From contig QZKF01000041.1 of assembly GCA_003599455.1 (NCBI GenBank), positions 42,862 to 106,861 on the forward strand: a stretch of DNA of 64,000 nt, given 5' to 3'. The notes under the pieces were generated by a model. It did not search any database and was not told the DNA's origin. It saw only the letters and a list, made by a program, of their open reading frames with translations. The DNA comes from Comamonadaceae bacterium. GTDB lineage: Bacteria; Pseudomonadota; Gammaproteobacteria; Burkholderiales; Burkholderiaceae_C. Shown here piece by piece: positions 1 to 9,148 of the stretch. The first letter of the stretch is position 1; every line of letters starts with the position of its first letter. The translations under genes were made by a program, and so were the position numbers.

Positions 1-343
1 CGTTGTTGGCCACCGAGCCACCCAGGGTGCCCATGGCGCGGACCTGCCGGTCGCCGATGCCGTCGGCCAGCGCGGCCAGCCCCGGGATGTGCTTGCGCAC
101 GTCGGCGTTGTTGGCCACGTCCTGGTGGCAGGTCATGGCGCCGATGACGAGGTTCTGACCCTCGACCCTGACGCCGCGCAGCTCGGCCACGCCGCCGAGG
201 TCCACCAGGTTTTCGGGCCGCATGAGGCGCTGCTTCATCGAAGCGATCAGGGTCTGGCCACCGGCCAGGGCTTGCGCGCCGCCCGCCGTGAGGCGCTTGG
301 CGTCGGCCAGGGTCTTGGGCTGTTCGAGTGTGAATGCATACAT
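1..343 (-). CDS. FAD-binding (medium) subunit of a molybdenum hydroxylase, partial
   Basis: Only the first 114 codons are in the window; the gene runs off the left edge. The N-terminus reads MYAFTLEQPKTLADA, followed by AGGQTLIASMKQRL and GTLGGSVANN. These are the FAD pyrophosphate-binding signatures of the CoxM/CutM-type subunit of xanthine oxidase-family enzymes. In this family the subunit passes electrons from the 2Fe-2S subunit to the final acceptor. The ATG is preceded by a good GGAGA ribosome site and lies 11 bases after the stop of the large subunit. It is therefore the third gene of an operon ordered small-large-medium. Family is confident; substrate unknown. Confidence 0.9.
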   Translation of the reverse strand, partial: MYAFTLEQPKTLADAKRLTAGGAQALAGGQTLIASMKQRLMRPENLVDLGGVAELRGVRVEGQNLVIGAMTCHQDVANNADVRKHIPGLAALADGIGDRQVRAMGTLGGSVANN

Positions 344-354
344 GGTCGGTCTCC

Positions 355-2736
355 TTACTTCTTGGCCGATTGGATGGCGGTCCACACACGGTTCGGGCTG
401 GCCGGCATGTCCAGCTCCTTCACGCCCAGCGGCGCCAGCGCGTCGAGCACGGCGTTGATCACCGCCGGCGGCGAGCCGATGGCGCCGGCCTCGCCGCAGC
501 CCTTGGTGCCCAGCGGGTTGGTGGTGCAGGGGGTGCACACATGGCCCAGCGTGAAGTCGGGCACGTCGTCGGCGCGCGGCATGGCGTAGTCCATGAACGA
601 GCCGGTCACGAGCTGGCCGGTCTCGCGGTCGTACACGCAGTGTTCCAGCAGCGCCTGGCCGATGCCCTGCACCAGCCCGCCATGCACCTGGCCCTCGACG
701 ATCATCGGGTTGATGATGGTGCCGAAGTCGTCCACCGCGGTGAAGCGGTCGATGCGCACCACGCCGGTGTTGGGGTCGATCTCGACCTCGCAGATGTGCG
801 TGCCGGCCGGGAAAGTGAAGTTGGTCGGGTCGTAGAACGCGGTCTCGTTCAGGCCCGGTTCCAGCTTGTCCAGCGGGTAGTTGTGCGGCACGTAGGCGGT
901 GAGCGCGACCTGGCCGAAGGTGACCTTCTTGTCGGTGCCCTTCACGGTGAACTCGCCGTTTGCGAAGTCCACGTCGGCGTCACCGGTTTCCATCAGGTGG
1001 GCCGCGATCTTCTTGGCCTTGGCCTCGATCTTGTCGAGCGCGCGCATGATGGCCGCGCCGCCCACCGAGATGGAACGCGAGCCGTAGGTGCCCATGCCGA
1101 AGGGCACGCGGCCGGTGTCGCCGTGCACGATGTCCACCTGCGACGGGTCCAGGCCCAGGCGCGAGGCCACGACCTGCGCGAAGGTGGTCTCATGGCCCTG
1201 GCCGTGGCTGTGCGAGCCGGTGAACACGGTGACGCTGCCGGTGGGGTGCACCCGCACTTCGCCGCACTCGAACAGGCCGGCGCGCGCGCCGAGCGCCCCC
1301 GCGATGTTGCTGGGCGCCAGGCCGCAGGCCTCGATGTAGCTGGAGTAACCCACGCCCCGCACCAGGCCCTTGGCCGCGGACGCCGCCTTGCGCGCCGGCA
1401 GGCCGGCGATGTCGGCGAGCTGGTTGGCTTTCTCCATGCAGGCCGGGAAATCGCCGGTGTCGTACTGCAGGGCCACCGGCGTCTGGTACGGGAACTCGGT
1501 GATGAAGTTGCGGCGGCGGATCTCGTCCTGCGTGAGGCCGGTCTCCCAGGCCGCGCGGCTCACGATGCGCTCGAGCAGGTAGGTGGCCTCGGGCCGGCCG
1601 GCGCCACGGTAGGCGTCCACCGGCGCGGTGTTGGTGAACCACGAGTCGACTTCCACGTACACCTGCGGCGTCTTGTACTGGCCCGCCAGCAGCGTGGCGT
1701 ACAGGATGGTCGGCACCGCGGTGGAGAAAGTGGAGAGGTAGGCGCCGAGGTTGGCGTCGGTGTGCACCTTGAAGGCCAGGAATTTGCCGTCCTTGTCGAG
1801 CGCCATCTCGGCGTGCGTCACGTGGTCGCGGCCGTGCGCGTCGCACAGGAAGGCTTCCGACCGGTCGCAGTTCCACTTGATCGCGCAGTTGAGCTTCTTG
1901 GAGGCCCAGGTCAGGCACACGTCTTCGGCGTACAGGTAGATCTTGGCGCCGAAGCCGCCGCCCACGTCGGGCGCGATCACGCGCACCTTGTGCTCGGGCA
2001 GGCCCATCACGAAAGCGGTGAGCAGCAGGCGCTCGACGTGCGGGTTCTGGTTCGACACGTAGAGCGTGTAGTCCTCGCCGGCGCGGTTGTACGAGGCGAT
2101 GGCCGCGCGCGGCTCCATCGGGTTGGGTGCGAGCCGGTTGTTGAGCAGGTCGATCTTTGTCACGTGCGCGGCCTTGGCGAACGCGGCGTCCACCTGGCCC
2201 TTGTCGCCGATGGCCCACTTGTAGCAGTGGTTGTCGGGCGCGGCCTCGTGCAGCGCGGGCGCGCCGGCCTTCATCGCATCGCGCACATCGACCACGGCCG
2301 CCAGCGGCTCGTAGTCCACGTCCACCAGCTCGGCGGCGTTCTTCGCGTTCTCCAGCGTGTCGGCCACCACCATGGCCACGTGGTCGCCCACGTAGCGCAC
2401 CTTGCCGAAGGCCAGGATGGGGTGGGGCGGCTCCTTCATGGGCTGGCCGTTGACGTCGGTGATCAGCCAGCCGCAGGGCAGGCCGCCAATCTTGTCGGCC
2501 GCGACGTCGTTGCCGTCGAAGATGCCGACCACGCCGGGCGACTTGAGCGCGGCGGCCTTGTCGATCTTGCGGATGTGGGCGTGCGCGTGCGGCGAGCGCA
2601 CGAACACCGCGTGGTGCATGTTGGGCAGCACGATGTCGTCGGTGTACTGGCCGGCGCCGGTGAGGAAGCGGTAGTCCTCCTTGCGCAGCAGCGATTCACC
2701 GATGTGCGGGAGTTTGGAGAAGTCGGATGCACCCAT
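355..2736 (-). CDS. Molybdopterin-binding large subunit, CO dehydrogenase-like form II
   Basis: A 793-residue catalytic subunit of the xanthine oxidase/aerobic CO dehydrogenase family. Around residues 375-381 the active-site loop reads AYRGAGR. This is the form II signature, not the AYxCSFR loop of genuine CO dehydrogenase, so CO oxidation is unlikely. The catalytic glutamate lies in GCGEAG at about residue 749, and GGGFGAK cofactor-binding residues are present. Length matches the family. It probably hydroxylates an aldehyde, purine or other heterocycle using water; the sequence does not say which. It sits 13 bases downstream of the 2Fe-2S subunit and diverges, with it, from a tungsten aldehyde oxidoreductase operon, which hints at a shared aldehyde theme. 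Confidence 0.93.
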   Translation of the reverse strand: MGASDFSKLPHIGESLLRKEDYRFLTGAGQYTDDIVLPNMHHAVFVRSPHAHAHIRKIDKAAALKSPGVVGIFDGNDVAADKIGGLPCGWLITDVNGQPMKEPPHPILAFGKVRYVGDHVAMVVADTLENAKNAAELVDVDYEPLAAVVDVRDAMKAGAPALHEAAPDNHCYKWAIGDKGQVDAAFAKAAHVTKIDLLNNRLAPNPMEPRAAIASYNRAGEDYTLYVSNQNPHVERLLLTAFVMGLPEHKVRVIAPDVGGGFGAKIYLYAEDVCLTWASKKLNCAIKWNCDRSEAFLCDAHGRDHVTHAEMALDKDGKFLAFKVHTDANLGAYLSTFSTAVPTILYATLLAGQYKTPQVYVEVDSWFTNTAPVDAYRGAGRPEATYLLERIVSRAAWETGLTQDEIRRRNFITEFPYQTPVALQYDTGDFPACMEKANQLADIAGLPARKAASAAKGLVRGVGYSSYIEACGLAPSNIAGALGARAGLFECGEVRVHPTGSVTVFTGSHSHGQGHETTFAQVVASRLGLDPSQVDIVHGDTGRVPFGMGTYGSRSISVGGAAIMRALDKIEAKAKKIAAHLMETGDADVDFANGEFTVKGTDKKVTFGQVALTAYVPHNYPLDKLEPGLNETAFYDPTNFTFPAGTHICEVEIDPNTGVVRIDRFTAVDDFGTIINPMIVEGQVHGGLVQGIGQALLEHCVYDRETGQLVTGSFMDYAMPRADDVPDFTLGHVCTPCTTNPLGTKGCGEAGAIGSPPAVINAVLDALAPLGVKELDMPASPNRVWTAIQSAKK

Positions 2737-2749
2737 GATGTGTGGCTCC

Positions 2750-3217
<468 letters not shown>

Positions 3218-3313
3218 GCTTGTCTCCTTGTGGTTGAACAGGCGCAGTGGAGCATGGCTGGACGGGCCTGAATTGAGGGTTAACACCCAGTTCAATTCCA
3301 CCGCTTCAAACAT

Positions 3314-3326
3314 TCTCAAATTGAGA
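3314..3326. promoter_or_regulatory. Palindromic operator candidate 1 (TCTCA-AAT-TGAGA)
   Basis: A perfect inverted repeat with 5-base arms and a 3-base centre. It is centred about 103 bases upstream of the small-subunit start. The same arms with the same spacing recur once more in this spacer. The binding protein is unknown; no regulator gene lies next to either operon within the window. Confidence 0.5.
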
Positions 3327-3515
3327 CGCTGGCGCCGCGGGCAGAACGCCGGCCCGGTGGCCTGTTTTCCAGCGGCGCAGGGGCTCCTCGCCGCCTGCAG
3401 CCGGGCGCCACTTGTGAAACAGATTGCACACCCTGTCGGGGCCCGTGGAGCGGGCCGGGCGGACGCGGTCCAAGGCCTGGCCTGCGCACCGTTTTTCGGG
3501 GCATTTTTCCCCCGT

Positions 3516-3530
3516 GTCTCAATCTGAGAC
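3516..3530. promoter_or_regulatory. Palindromic operator candidate 2 (GTCTCA-ATC-TGAGAC)
   Basis: A perfect inverted repeat with 6-base arms, sharing the core TCTCA-N3-TGAGA with the site at 3314. It is centred about 142 bases upstream of the aorA-like start. The paired sites, about 203 bases apart, suggest one dimeric regulator that controls both divergent operons, perhaps from enhancer-like positions. Confidence 0.55.
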
Positions 3531-3664
3531 TTTTTCGGTCGGCCGCGCGGAAACACGGGTAAACCCTGAATGTGAAAACCGGCTCGGGGCAAAAAATCGT
3601 ATGAGCAGACGTGCATAAGCGCCGCCCCACGCGCACCGCGTCTGTCACCCACACGGAGACAACG

Positions 3665-4141
3665 ATGCAAAAAATCCTTCACATCAACCCGGACAAGTGC
3701 ACGGGCTGCCTGCAGTGCGAAATGGCGTGCTCGTTCGAGAACTACGGCACCTACGCGACCTCGAAGTCGCGCATCAAGGTGTTCGACTTCCACCACACCG
3801 GCAAGAAGGTGCCATACACCTGCACGCAGTGCGACGAGGCCTGGTGCCTGCACGCCTGCCCGGTGGAGGCGATCACGGTGGACAAGGTGACCGGCGCGAA
3901 AGTGGTGAACGAGACCACCTGCGTGGGGTGCAAGGTCTGCACCATCGCCTGCCCCTTCGGCACCATCAACTACGTGCAGGAAACCGGCAAGGTCCAGAAG
4001 TGCGACCTCTGCGGTGGCGAGCCGGCCTGCGCCGAGGCCTGCCCCACGGCCGCCATCACCTTCATCGATGCCAACTGGACCGGCATGGACAAGATGAAGC
4101 AATGGGCCGACAAGCTGGGCAACCAGCCCGCCGCCGCCTGA
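3665..4141 (+). CDS. aorA: Polyferredoxin subunit of tungsten aldehyde oxidoreductase (AorA-like)
   Basis: A 158-residue ferredoxin with 16 cysteines in four groups (C12/15/18/22, C53/56/61/65, C86/89/92/96, C113/116/122/126). This is enough for four [4Fe-4S] clusters. Proteins of this type form the electron-transfer subunit of the Aromatoleum AorABC aldehyde oxidoreductase. In that enzyme, by established knowledge, AorA subunits stack into a conducting filament decorated by AorB. The start was set at the ATG beginning [10 protein letters not shown], which follows a GGAGAC ribosome site; the frame extends upstream without homology. It is the first gene of the rightward operon, 28 bases before the catalytic subunit. 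Confidence 0.9.
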   Translation: MQKILHINPDKCTGCLQCEMACSFENYGTYATSKSRIKVFDFHHTGKKVPYTCTQCDEAWCLHACPVEAITVDKVTGAKVVNETTCVGCKVCTIACPFGTINYVQETGKVQKCDLCGGEPACAEACPTAAITFIDANWTGMDKMKQWADKLGNQPAAA

Positions 4142-4169
4142 CCCCACCCACCCACACAGGAGCATCAAC

Positions 4170-6017
4170 ATGTCATGGGCTGGAAAAATCCTCCGCGTCA
4201 ACCTGACCGCGGGCACCGTCAAGTCCGAACCGCTGAACACCGAGTGGGCGCGTGCCTACATCGGCTCGCGCGGGCTGGGCAGCAAATACCTGGTGAGTGA
4301 AGTCGACCCCAAGGTCGACCCGCTCTCGCCCGAGAACAAGATCATCTGGGCCACCGGCCCGCTGACCGGCACCATGGCCTCCACCGGGGGCCGCTACACC
4401 GTCATCACCAAGGGCCCGCTGACCGGCGCCATCGCCTGCTCGAACTCGGGCGGCTACTGGGGCGCCGAGCTCAAGATGGCCGGCTGGGACATGATCATCT
4501 TCGAGGGCAAGAGCCCCAAGCCGGTCTACCTCTACATCAACGACGACGAGGCCGAGCTGCGCGACGCCGGCCACCTGTGGGGCCAGAGCGTCTGGAAGAC
4601 CGAGGAGGTCCTCAAGTCCAGCCTGCAGGACCCGCTGGTGCGCGTGTCGAGCATCGGCAAGGCCGGTGAAAACGGCGTGCTGTACGCGGCCGTGGTCAAC
4701 GACCTGCACCGCGCGGCCGGCCGCTCGGGCGTGGGCGCGGTGATGGGCAGCAAGAACCTCAAGGCCATTGCCGTGCGCGGCACCAAGGGCGTGGGCAACA
4801 TCCGCGACCCCAAGGCCTTCATGAAGACCACCTTCGAGAAGAAGAAGATCCTGGCCGAGAACGCCGTGACGGGCCAGGGCCTGCCGGCCTACGGCACGCA
4901 GGTGCTCATGAACGTGATCAACGAGATCGGTGCGCTGCCCACCCGCAACCACCGCGACGTGCAGTTCGAGGGCGCGAAGGACATCTCGGCCGAGGCCATG
5001 GTCACGCCGCGCGAGAGCGACGGCAAGAAGCACCTGGTGACCAACCAGGCCTGCTTCGGCTGCACCATCGCCTGCGGTCGCATCAGCAAGATGGACGAGG
5101 GCCACTTCACCGTGGCCAACAAGCCGCAGTACTGGGGCGCCAACGGCGGCCTGGAATACGAGGCGGCCTGGGCACTCGGTGCGGCCAACGGCGTGAACGA
5201 CCTTGAAGCGCTGCAATACGCCAACCTGCTGTGCAACGAAGAGGGCTTCGACCCGATCAGCTTCGGCGCCACCGTGGGCGCGGTGATGGAGCTCTACGAG
5301 ATGGGCGTGCTCACCAAGGAGCAGCTCGGCATCGACGCGAAGTTCGGCTCGGCGCAGGCGCTGGCCCACTTCGCCGAGATCACCGCCAAAGGCGAAGGCT
5401 TCGGCAAGGAAATCGGCATGGGCTCGGCCCGCCTGACGAAGAAGTACGGCTACCCGGACCTGTCCATGAGCGTCAAGGGCCAGGAATTCCCGGCCTACGA
5501 CGGCCGCGCGATCCAGGGCATCGGCCTGGCCTATGCCACCAGCAACCGCGGCGCCTGCCACCTGCGTGGCTACACCATCGCCTCCGAGGTGCTGGGCATT
5601 CCGGTCAAGACCGATCCGGTCGAGAGCGAAGGCAAGCCGGAGCTGGTGAAGGCCTTCCAGGACGCCACCGCCGCGTTCGACTCTTCGGGCCTGTGCGTGT
5701 TCACCACCTTCGCCTGGGGCGTGGCCGATCTGGCACCGCAGCTGCAGGCCGCGTGCAACGAAGAGTTCACCACCGAAGAGCTGGAGAAGATCGGTGAGCG
5801 CATCTGGAACATGGAGCGCGAGTTCAACAACGCCGCCGGCTTCACGTCCAAGGACGATTCGCTGCCCAAGCGCCTGCTGACCGAAGCCGCCAAGACCGGT
5901 GCCTCCAAGGGCATGGTCAGCAAGCTGCCCGAGATGCTGCCCAAGTACTACGCCGTGCGCGGCTGGGACCCGGAAGGCCGCCCGACGGCCGCGACCAAGG
6001 CCCGCCTGAGCCTCTGA
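4170..6017 (+). CDS. aorB: Tungsten-dependent aldehyde:ferredoxin oxidoreductase catalytic subunit
   Basis: A 615-residue member of the AOR family, which oxidises aldehydes to acids at a tungsten bis-pterin centre and can run in reverse with low-potential electrons. The N-terminal domain has the typical [10 protein letters not shown] and GGYWGAELK pterin-binding stretches. The [4Fe-4S] ligands are C295-x2-C298-x3-C302, with C509 as the fourth. Length agrees with the family (about 600-620 residues). A good AGGAG precedes the ATG. Its neighbours supply a polyferredoxin and an FAD subunit, so the physiological acceptor is probably NAD(P) or another partner reached through that FAD subunit. The metal is inferred from the family; the substrate is not readable from the sequence. 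Confidence 0.95.
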   Translation: MSWAGKILRVNLTAGTVKSEPLNTEWARAYIGSRGLGSKYLVSEVDPKVDPLSPENKIIWATGPLTGTMASTGGRYTVITKGPLTGAIACSNSGGYWGAELKMAGWDMIIFEGKSPKPVYLYINDDEAELRDAGHLWGQSVWKTEEVLKSSLQDPLVRVSSIGKAGENGVLYAAVVNDLHRAAGRSGVGAVMGSKNLKAIAVRGTKGVGNIRDPKAFMKTTFEKKKILAENAVTGQGLPAYGTQVLMNVINEIGALPTRNHRDVQFEGAKDISAEAMVTPRESDGKKHLVTNQACFGCTIACGRISKMDEGHFTVANKPQYWGANGGLEYEAAWALGAANGVNDLEALQYANLLCNEEGFDPISFGATVGAVMELYEMGVLTKEQLGIDAKFGSAQALAHFAEITAKGEGFGKEIGMGSARLTKKYGYPDLSMSVKGQEFPAYDGRAIQGIGLAYATSNRGACHLRGYTIASEVLGIPVKTDPVESEGKPELVKAFQDATAAFDSSGLCVFTTFAWGVADLAPQLQAACNEEFTTEELEKIGERIWNMEREFNNAAGFTSKDDSLPKRLLTEAAKTGASKGMVSKLPEMLPKYYAVRGWDPEGRPTAATKARLSL

Positions 6018-6052
6018 GGCCCGGACCCTTCCACGCCTTGGCCTGAAACCCA

Positions 6053-6087
6053 GGGGGCAGTCACCACGCTGCCCCCTTTCTTTTTTT
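6053..6087 (+). terminator. Intrinsic terminator inside the aor operon
   Basis: A perfect 8-base stem GGGGGCAG/CTGCCCCC with an 8-base loop, followed by a T-rich tract (TTTCTTTTTTT). It lies between the catalytic subunit and the FAD subunit, and the FAD subunit's ribosome site (GAGGAG) starts directly after the T tract. Partial termination here would make less FAD subunit than AorA and AorB. Confidence 0.8.
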
Positions 6088-6100
6088 CGAGGAGACCGAC

Positions 6101-7447
6101 ATGCACCACCTCATCCTGGGCGCCGGCCCCGCCGGCGTCATCGCGGCCGAGACCATCCGCAAGCACGCGCCCGCCGACACCATCACCCTGGTGGGCGACG
6201 AGGCCGAGCCGCCGTACTCGCGCATGGCCATTCCCTACCTGCTGATCGGCAACATCAAGGAAACAGGCACCTACCTGCGCAAGAGCCTCACGCACTACAG
6301 CGACCTGCGCATCGACCAGGTGGGCGGGCGCGCCACCGCGGTGGACGTGAAGGCCCGCACGGTCACGCTGGACAACGGCAGCGCGCTGAAATTCGACCGC
6401 CTGCTGATCGCCACCGGCTCGCACCCGGTGCGCCCGCCGATTCCCGGCATGGACTCGCCCGGTGTGCACCCGTGCTGGACGCTCGAGGACGCGCGAGCCA
6501 TCGCGGCACTCGCCAAGCCGGGTGCGCGCGTGCTGCAGATGGGCGCGGGCTTCATCGGCTGCATCATCATGGAAGCCTTGGCCGCGCGCGGCGTGGAGCT
6601 CTCGGTGGTGGAGATGGGCGACCGCATGGTTCCGCGCATGATGGGGCCGACCGCGGGCACCATGATCCGCGAATGGTGCGAGAAGAAGGGCGTGAAGGTC
6701 TACACCGGCACCAAGGTCGAGGCGATTGAAGTGGCGGGCGACCACGGCGGTGGCGTGATCGGCAAGATCGCCAGCGCCATCGGCCTGGGCTCGTCCGAGC
6801 CGGCCGGCAAAGGCCTGCGCGTGAAACTCTCCGGCGGCCAGACGGTGGAGGCCGATCTCGTGATCAGCGCCACCGGCGTGCGCCCGGCCATCGGCTTCCT
6901 CAAGGACTCGGGCATCACCTGCCTGCTGGGCGTGCTGACCGACGAATACCTGCAGACCAACGTGTCCGGCATCTACGCCGCGGGCGACTGCGCCGAGGCC
7001 TTCGACAAGGTCAGTGGCAAGACCATCGTGAGCGCGATCCAGCCCAACGCCGCCGAGCAGGCGCGCGTGGCCGCGCTCAACATGGTGGGCCAGAAGGCCG
7101 ACCTCAAGGGCGTGACGCAGATCAACGTGCTCGACACCCTGGGCCTGGTCTCCACCAGCTTTGGCAACTGGGAGGGCGTGCCCGGTGGCCAGCACGCCGA
7201 GCTGACCGACAAGGCCGGCGGACGCCACCTGAGCCTGCAGTTCCAGGGCGACGTCATGGTCGGCTGCAACTCGGTCGGCTGGACCGAGCACGTGGGCGTG
7301 ATGCGCGGCCTTGTCGAAGGCCAGGTGCACCTGGGCGAATGGAAGGACCGGCTGCTGCACGACCCGACCAGACTCATGGACGCCTACCTCGCGAGCGCGC
7401 AGGGGCAGGGTCAATGGGCGGGTGCGGCCGACGCGCGCCGTCGTTGA
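6101..7447 (+). CDS. aorC: FAD/NAD-dependent oxidoreductase subunit of aldehyde oxidoreductase (AorC-like)
   Basis: A 448-residue pyridine nucleotide-disulfide-type flavoprotein. The FAD Rossmann motif GAGPAG is at residues 7-12, and a second nucleotide-binding motif GAGFIG is near residues 148-153. The ATG-and-D motif of FAD binding appears as the ATGSHPVRPP and YAAGDCAEAF stretches. In AorABC enzymes this subunit links the iron-sulfur chain to NAD. It follows an intrinsic terminator and has a strong GAGGAG ribosome site, so it may be made in smaller amount than the preceding subunits. Assignment to the aor complex rests on operon position and size. Confidence 0.88.
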   Translation: MHHLILGAGPAGVIAAETIRKHAPADTITLVGDEAEPPYSRMAIPYLLIGNIKETGTYLRKSLTHYSDLRIDQVGGRATAVDVKARTVTLDNGSALKFDRLLIATGSHPVRPPIPGMDSPGVHPCWTLEDARAIAALAKPGARVLQMGAGFIGCIIMEALAARGVELSVVEMGDRMVPRMMGPTAGTMIREWCEKKGVKVYTGTKVEAIEVAGDHGGGVIGKIASAIGLGSSEPAGKGLRVKLSGGQTVEADLVISATGVRPAIGFLKDSGITCLLGVLTDEYLQTNVSGIYAAGDCAEAFDKVSGKTIVSAIQPNAAEQARVAALNMVGQKADLKGVTQINVLDTLGLVSTSFGNWEGVPGGQHAELTDKAGGRHLSLQFQGDVMVGCNSVGWTEHVGVMRGLVEGQVHLGEWKDRLLHDPTRLMDAYLASAQGQGQWAGAADARRR

Positions 7448-7461
7448 TCACAATGCCTCTC

Positions 7462-7716
7462 ATGAACATCACCTTCAAGCTGTTTGCCACCCTCACCGAC
7501 TACCTGCCCGCCGAGGCCCGCCGCAGCAACCAGGTGTCGCTCGACATCGACCCGGACACGCCCATCAGCCAGATCATCGAGCCCTTCGGCCTGCCGCCCA
7601 AGCTGGTGCACCTGGTGCTGGTCAACGGCAAGTACATCCAGCCGGAGGACCGCCTGTGCGCCACCCTGGTCGAGGGCGACGTGCTGGCCATCTGGCCGCC
7701 GATCGCCGGAGGCTGA
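7462..7716 (+). CDS. MoaD/ThiS-family sulfur carrier protein
   Basis: An 84-residue ubiquitin-like protein that ends in the diagnostic Gly-Gly. MoaD/ThiS proteins carry sulfur as a C-terminal thiocarboxylate, here most plausibly for the dithiolene of the pterin cofactor of the neighbouring aldehyde oxidoreductase. Two in-frame ATGs are possible (7453 and 7462); the second, beginning MNITFKLF, fits the family start better. It lies 14 bases after the FAD subunit and 5 bases before a small unknown gene. A dedicated sulfur carrier suggests a cofactor branch separate from the housekeeping molybdopterin pathway. Confidence 0.85.
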   Translation: MNITFKLFATLTDYLPAEARRSNQVSLDIDPDTPISQIIEPFGLPPKLVHLVLVNGKYIQPEDRLCATLVEGDVLAIWPPIAGG

Positions 7717-7721
7717 GCGCA

Positions 7722-8021
7722 GTGCAGTCCAGTTACAGCGAGAGTTTCGAGCGCGACATGGGTTGCACCGAGGCCGAGTGGCTGGGCTGGTTGCCCGCGG
7801 CCATCGGTGCCTGCAGCTGGCGGCGCGAGGGCAGCCATGCGGTGGTCGAGGTGCCGCCCGGGCGGCTCGCGCTTCGCTGGGCCGCCCAGCCGCCGCGGGT
7901 GATCGCGCTCATGCGCATGCCGGTGCTGCGCGTGCACTTCGCCTTCAGTGGCCTGGATGCGGCGCAGCGCTACGCCTTCATGCGGCGCTTCGACCTCTAC
8001 ATGCAGCGCGGCGGCGGCTGA
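7722..8021 (+). CDS. Small unknown protein, last gene of aor operon
   Basis: A 99-residue protein from a GTG start (an ATG at 7758 is the alternative). I do not recognise a domain. It is rich in Arg, Trp and aromatic residues, has no signal peptide or membrane segment, and the sequence around residues 50-70 alternates basic and hydrophobic residues. Its position five bases after the MoaD-like gene, and at the end of the operon, suggests a role in cofactor delivery or maturation of the aldehyde oxidoreductase. That is inference from context only. Confidence 0.65.
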   Translation: MQSSYSESFERDMGCTEAEWLGWLPAAIGACSWRREGSHAVVEVPPGRLALRWAAQPPRVIALMRMPVLRVHFAFSGLDAAQRYAFMRRFDLYMQRGGG

Positions 8022-8027
8022 GGCGGC

Positions 8028-8522
8028 TCAGAGCCGGTCGCTCTGGCGCGGCACTTCCACGGCGTAGCGCAGGCTCACGGTGCGGCCCTCCAGCACCTGC
8101 AGGCGCACGCTGGTGCGGCGGTACGACCACTGGCGGTCGATCGCCACCGTGAGCGCGTCCTTGCGGCTCTTGCTGCTCAGCTCCAGCCCGTAGCGGGCGC
8201 GCAGCGACGCCGTGAGGTTCTGGGCCACGTCGCGCGCCTGCTCGGCCGAGCCCGCGTCCGCCAGCAGCAGGACGCTGGCCAGCCGCTCGCGCTCGAACAG
8301 GAAGCTCACCGCGAAGTCGGCACCCGCGAGCTCGAAGCGCGGGATCGCCAGCAGGGCGCGGCCGTCGCGCGCCAGCAGCTCCGCCGGCGCGGGCAGCGCC
8401 TCGGGAATCAGGGCCTGCACCTCGGCCGGGCTGGCGCCCGCGGGCACACCGCGCCACAGCGCCTGGGCCGAGGCGAGGGCGCACACGCACAGCAGGGCGA
8501 TGCCGATGAAGAAGCGTTTCAT
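8028..8522 (-). CDS. Secreted hypothetical protein
   Basis: A 164-residue protein with a clear signal peptide: MKR, a hydrophobic stretch, then a likely cleavage site after ALASA near residue 19. The mature part is mixed alpha/beta in character with many Arg and Leu, and I recognise no family. It is convergent with the end of the aor operon (6 bases between stops). A periplasmic location is the only functional statement I can support. Confidence 0.7.
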   Translation of the reverse strand: MKRFFIGIALLCVCALASAQALWRGVPAGASPAEVQALIPEALPAPAELLARDGRALLAIPRFELAGADFAVSFLFERERLASVLLLADAGSAEQARDVAQNLTASLRARYGLELSSKSRKDALTVAIDRQWSYRRTSVRLQVLEGRTVSLRYAVEVPRQSDRL

Positions 8523-8626
8523 GTGGAGCGTTGGACAGCGGGCCCGCCACAAAGTTTTGAAGCGGGGGCTTCCCGCGGGCGTGGCCCCACTGTAAGCCAG
8601 CGCCCGCGCGGGGTGCGCTCGCGGCC

Positions 8627-9124
8627 TCAGCGGGCAGGGCCGGCATCGGTGGCCATGCGCCGGAAGCGCATCGTCCAGTTGGCTTCCCAGTGGGCGCCGC
8701 CGTCGGCCGAGAACGCCTGCTCCCAGCACGGCGAGGGCGTGCCGGTGTCGGTCCAGCGGAAGCGCACGCGGATCGCGCGGCCGTCGAGCACGTCGTCGGC
8801 GAAGAAGCTGCCCACGCCGTGCTCGAAGGCGCCGACCACGGGCACGTCGAGCCGGTGCGGGTGGCGGCCATCGAGCCACCAGATGGACCAGCGACCGGTC
8901 TGCGGGTCGTGGGTGCGCAGCGTGGCGGCGCGGTAGCTGCCGGCGGGCAGGTGCAGCAGGTTGTCGTCGACGTTGCCGCCGCCGCCCAGGATGGCCTGCG
9001 CGGAACAGCTGCCGTCGAAGCTCTGCCAGTCGGCGTTGCCGCACAGGCGCTCGCGCAGCCGCCGGTGGCTGACGTGCCAGTGGCCGTGCAGGAAATCGAA
9101 ATCGTGTGCGCTGGAGGGGGTCAT
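8627..9124 (-). CDS. DUF1579-like hypothetical protein
   Basis: A 165-residue cytosolic protein beginning MTPSSAHDFDFLHGHW. The FDFLxGxW start, the W-rich strands and the GxWxIWWLDGR segment resemble the lipocalin-like DUF1579 type of beta-barrel proteins, which have no established reaction. It lies 24 bases downstream of a NIPSNAP gene on the same strand. Both are divergent from a WYL regulator, so the three may form one regulated unit. Family placement is by eye and moderate. Confidence 0.65.
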   Translation of the reverse strand: MTPSSAHDFDFLHGHWHVSHRRLRERLCGNADWQSFDGSCSAQAILGGGGNVDDNLLHLPAGSYRAATLRTHDPQTGRWSIWWLDGRHPHRLDVPVVGAFEHGVGSFFADDVLDGRAIRVRFRWTDTGTPSPCWEQAFSADGGAHWEANWTMRFRRMATDAGPAR

Positions 9125-9148
9125 GCGGGGTCCTTTCGGGTGGGGGTG

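Larger units (their letters stand above)
3218..3664. promoter_or_regulatory. Divergent 447-base regulatory spacer between Mo-hydroxylase and aor operons
   Basis: No gene of credible quality lies here. The spacer must hold the promoters of both operons. It contains two copies of the palindrome TCTCA-N3-TGAGA, listed separately. I looked for sigma-54 promoters (GG-N10-GC) in the parts nearest both genes and found none. No convincing sigma-70 boxes stand out either. Confidence 0.6.

Noticed and set aside
355..2736. Carbon monoxide dehydrogenase
   Set aside because: The active-site loop is AYRGAGR, not the AYxCSFR of form I enzymes that oxidise CO.
3218..3664. Sigma-54 promoters for the aor or Mo-hydroxylase operons
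   Set aside because: No GG-N10-GC pair in the portions proximal to either start. A TTGC near 3425 lacks the upstream GG.
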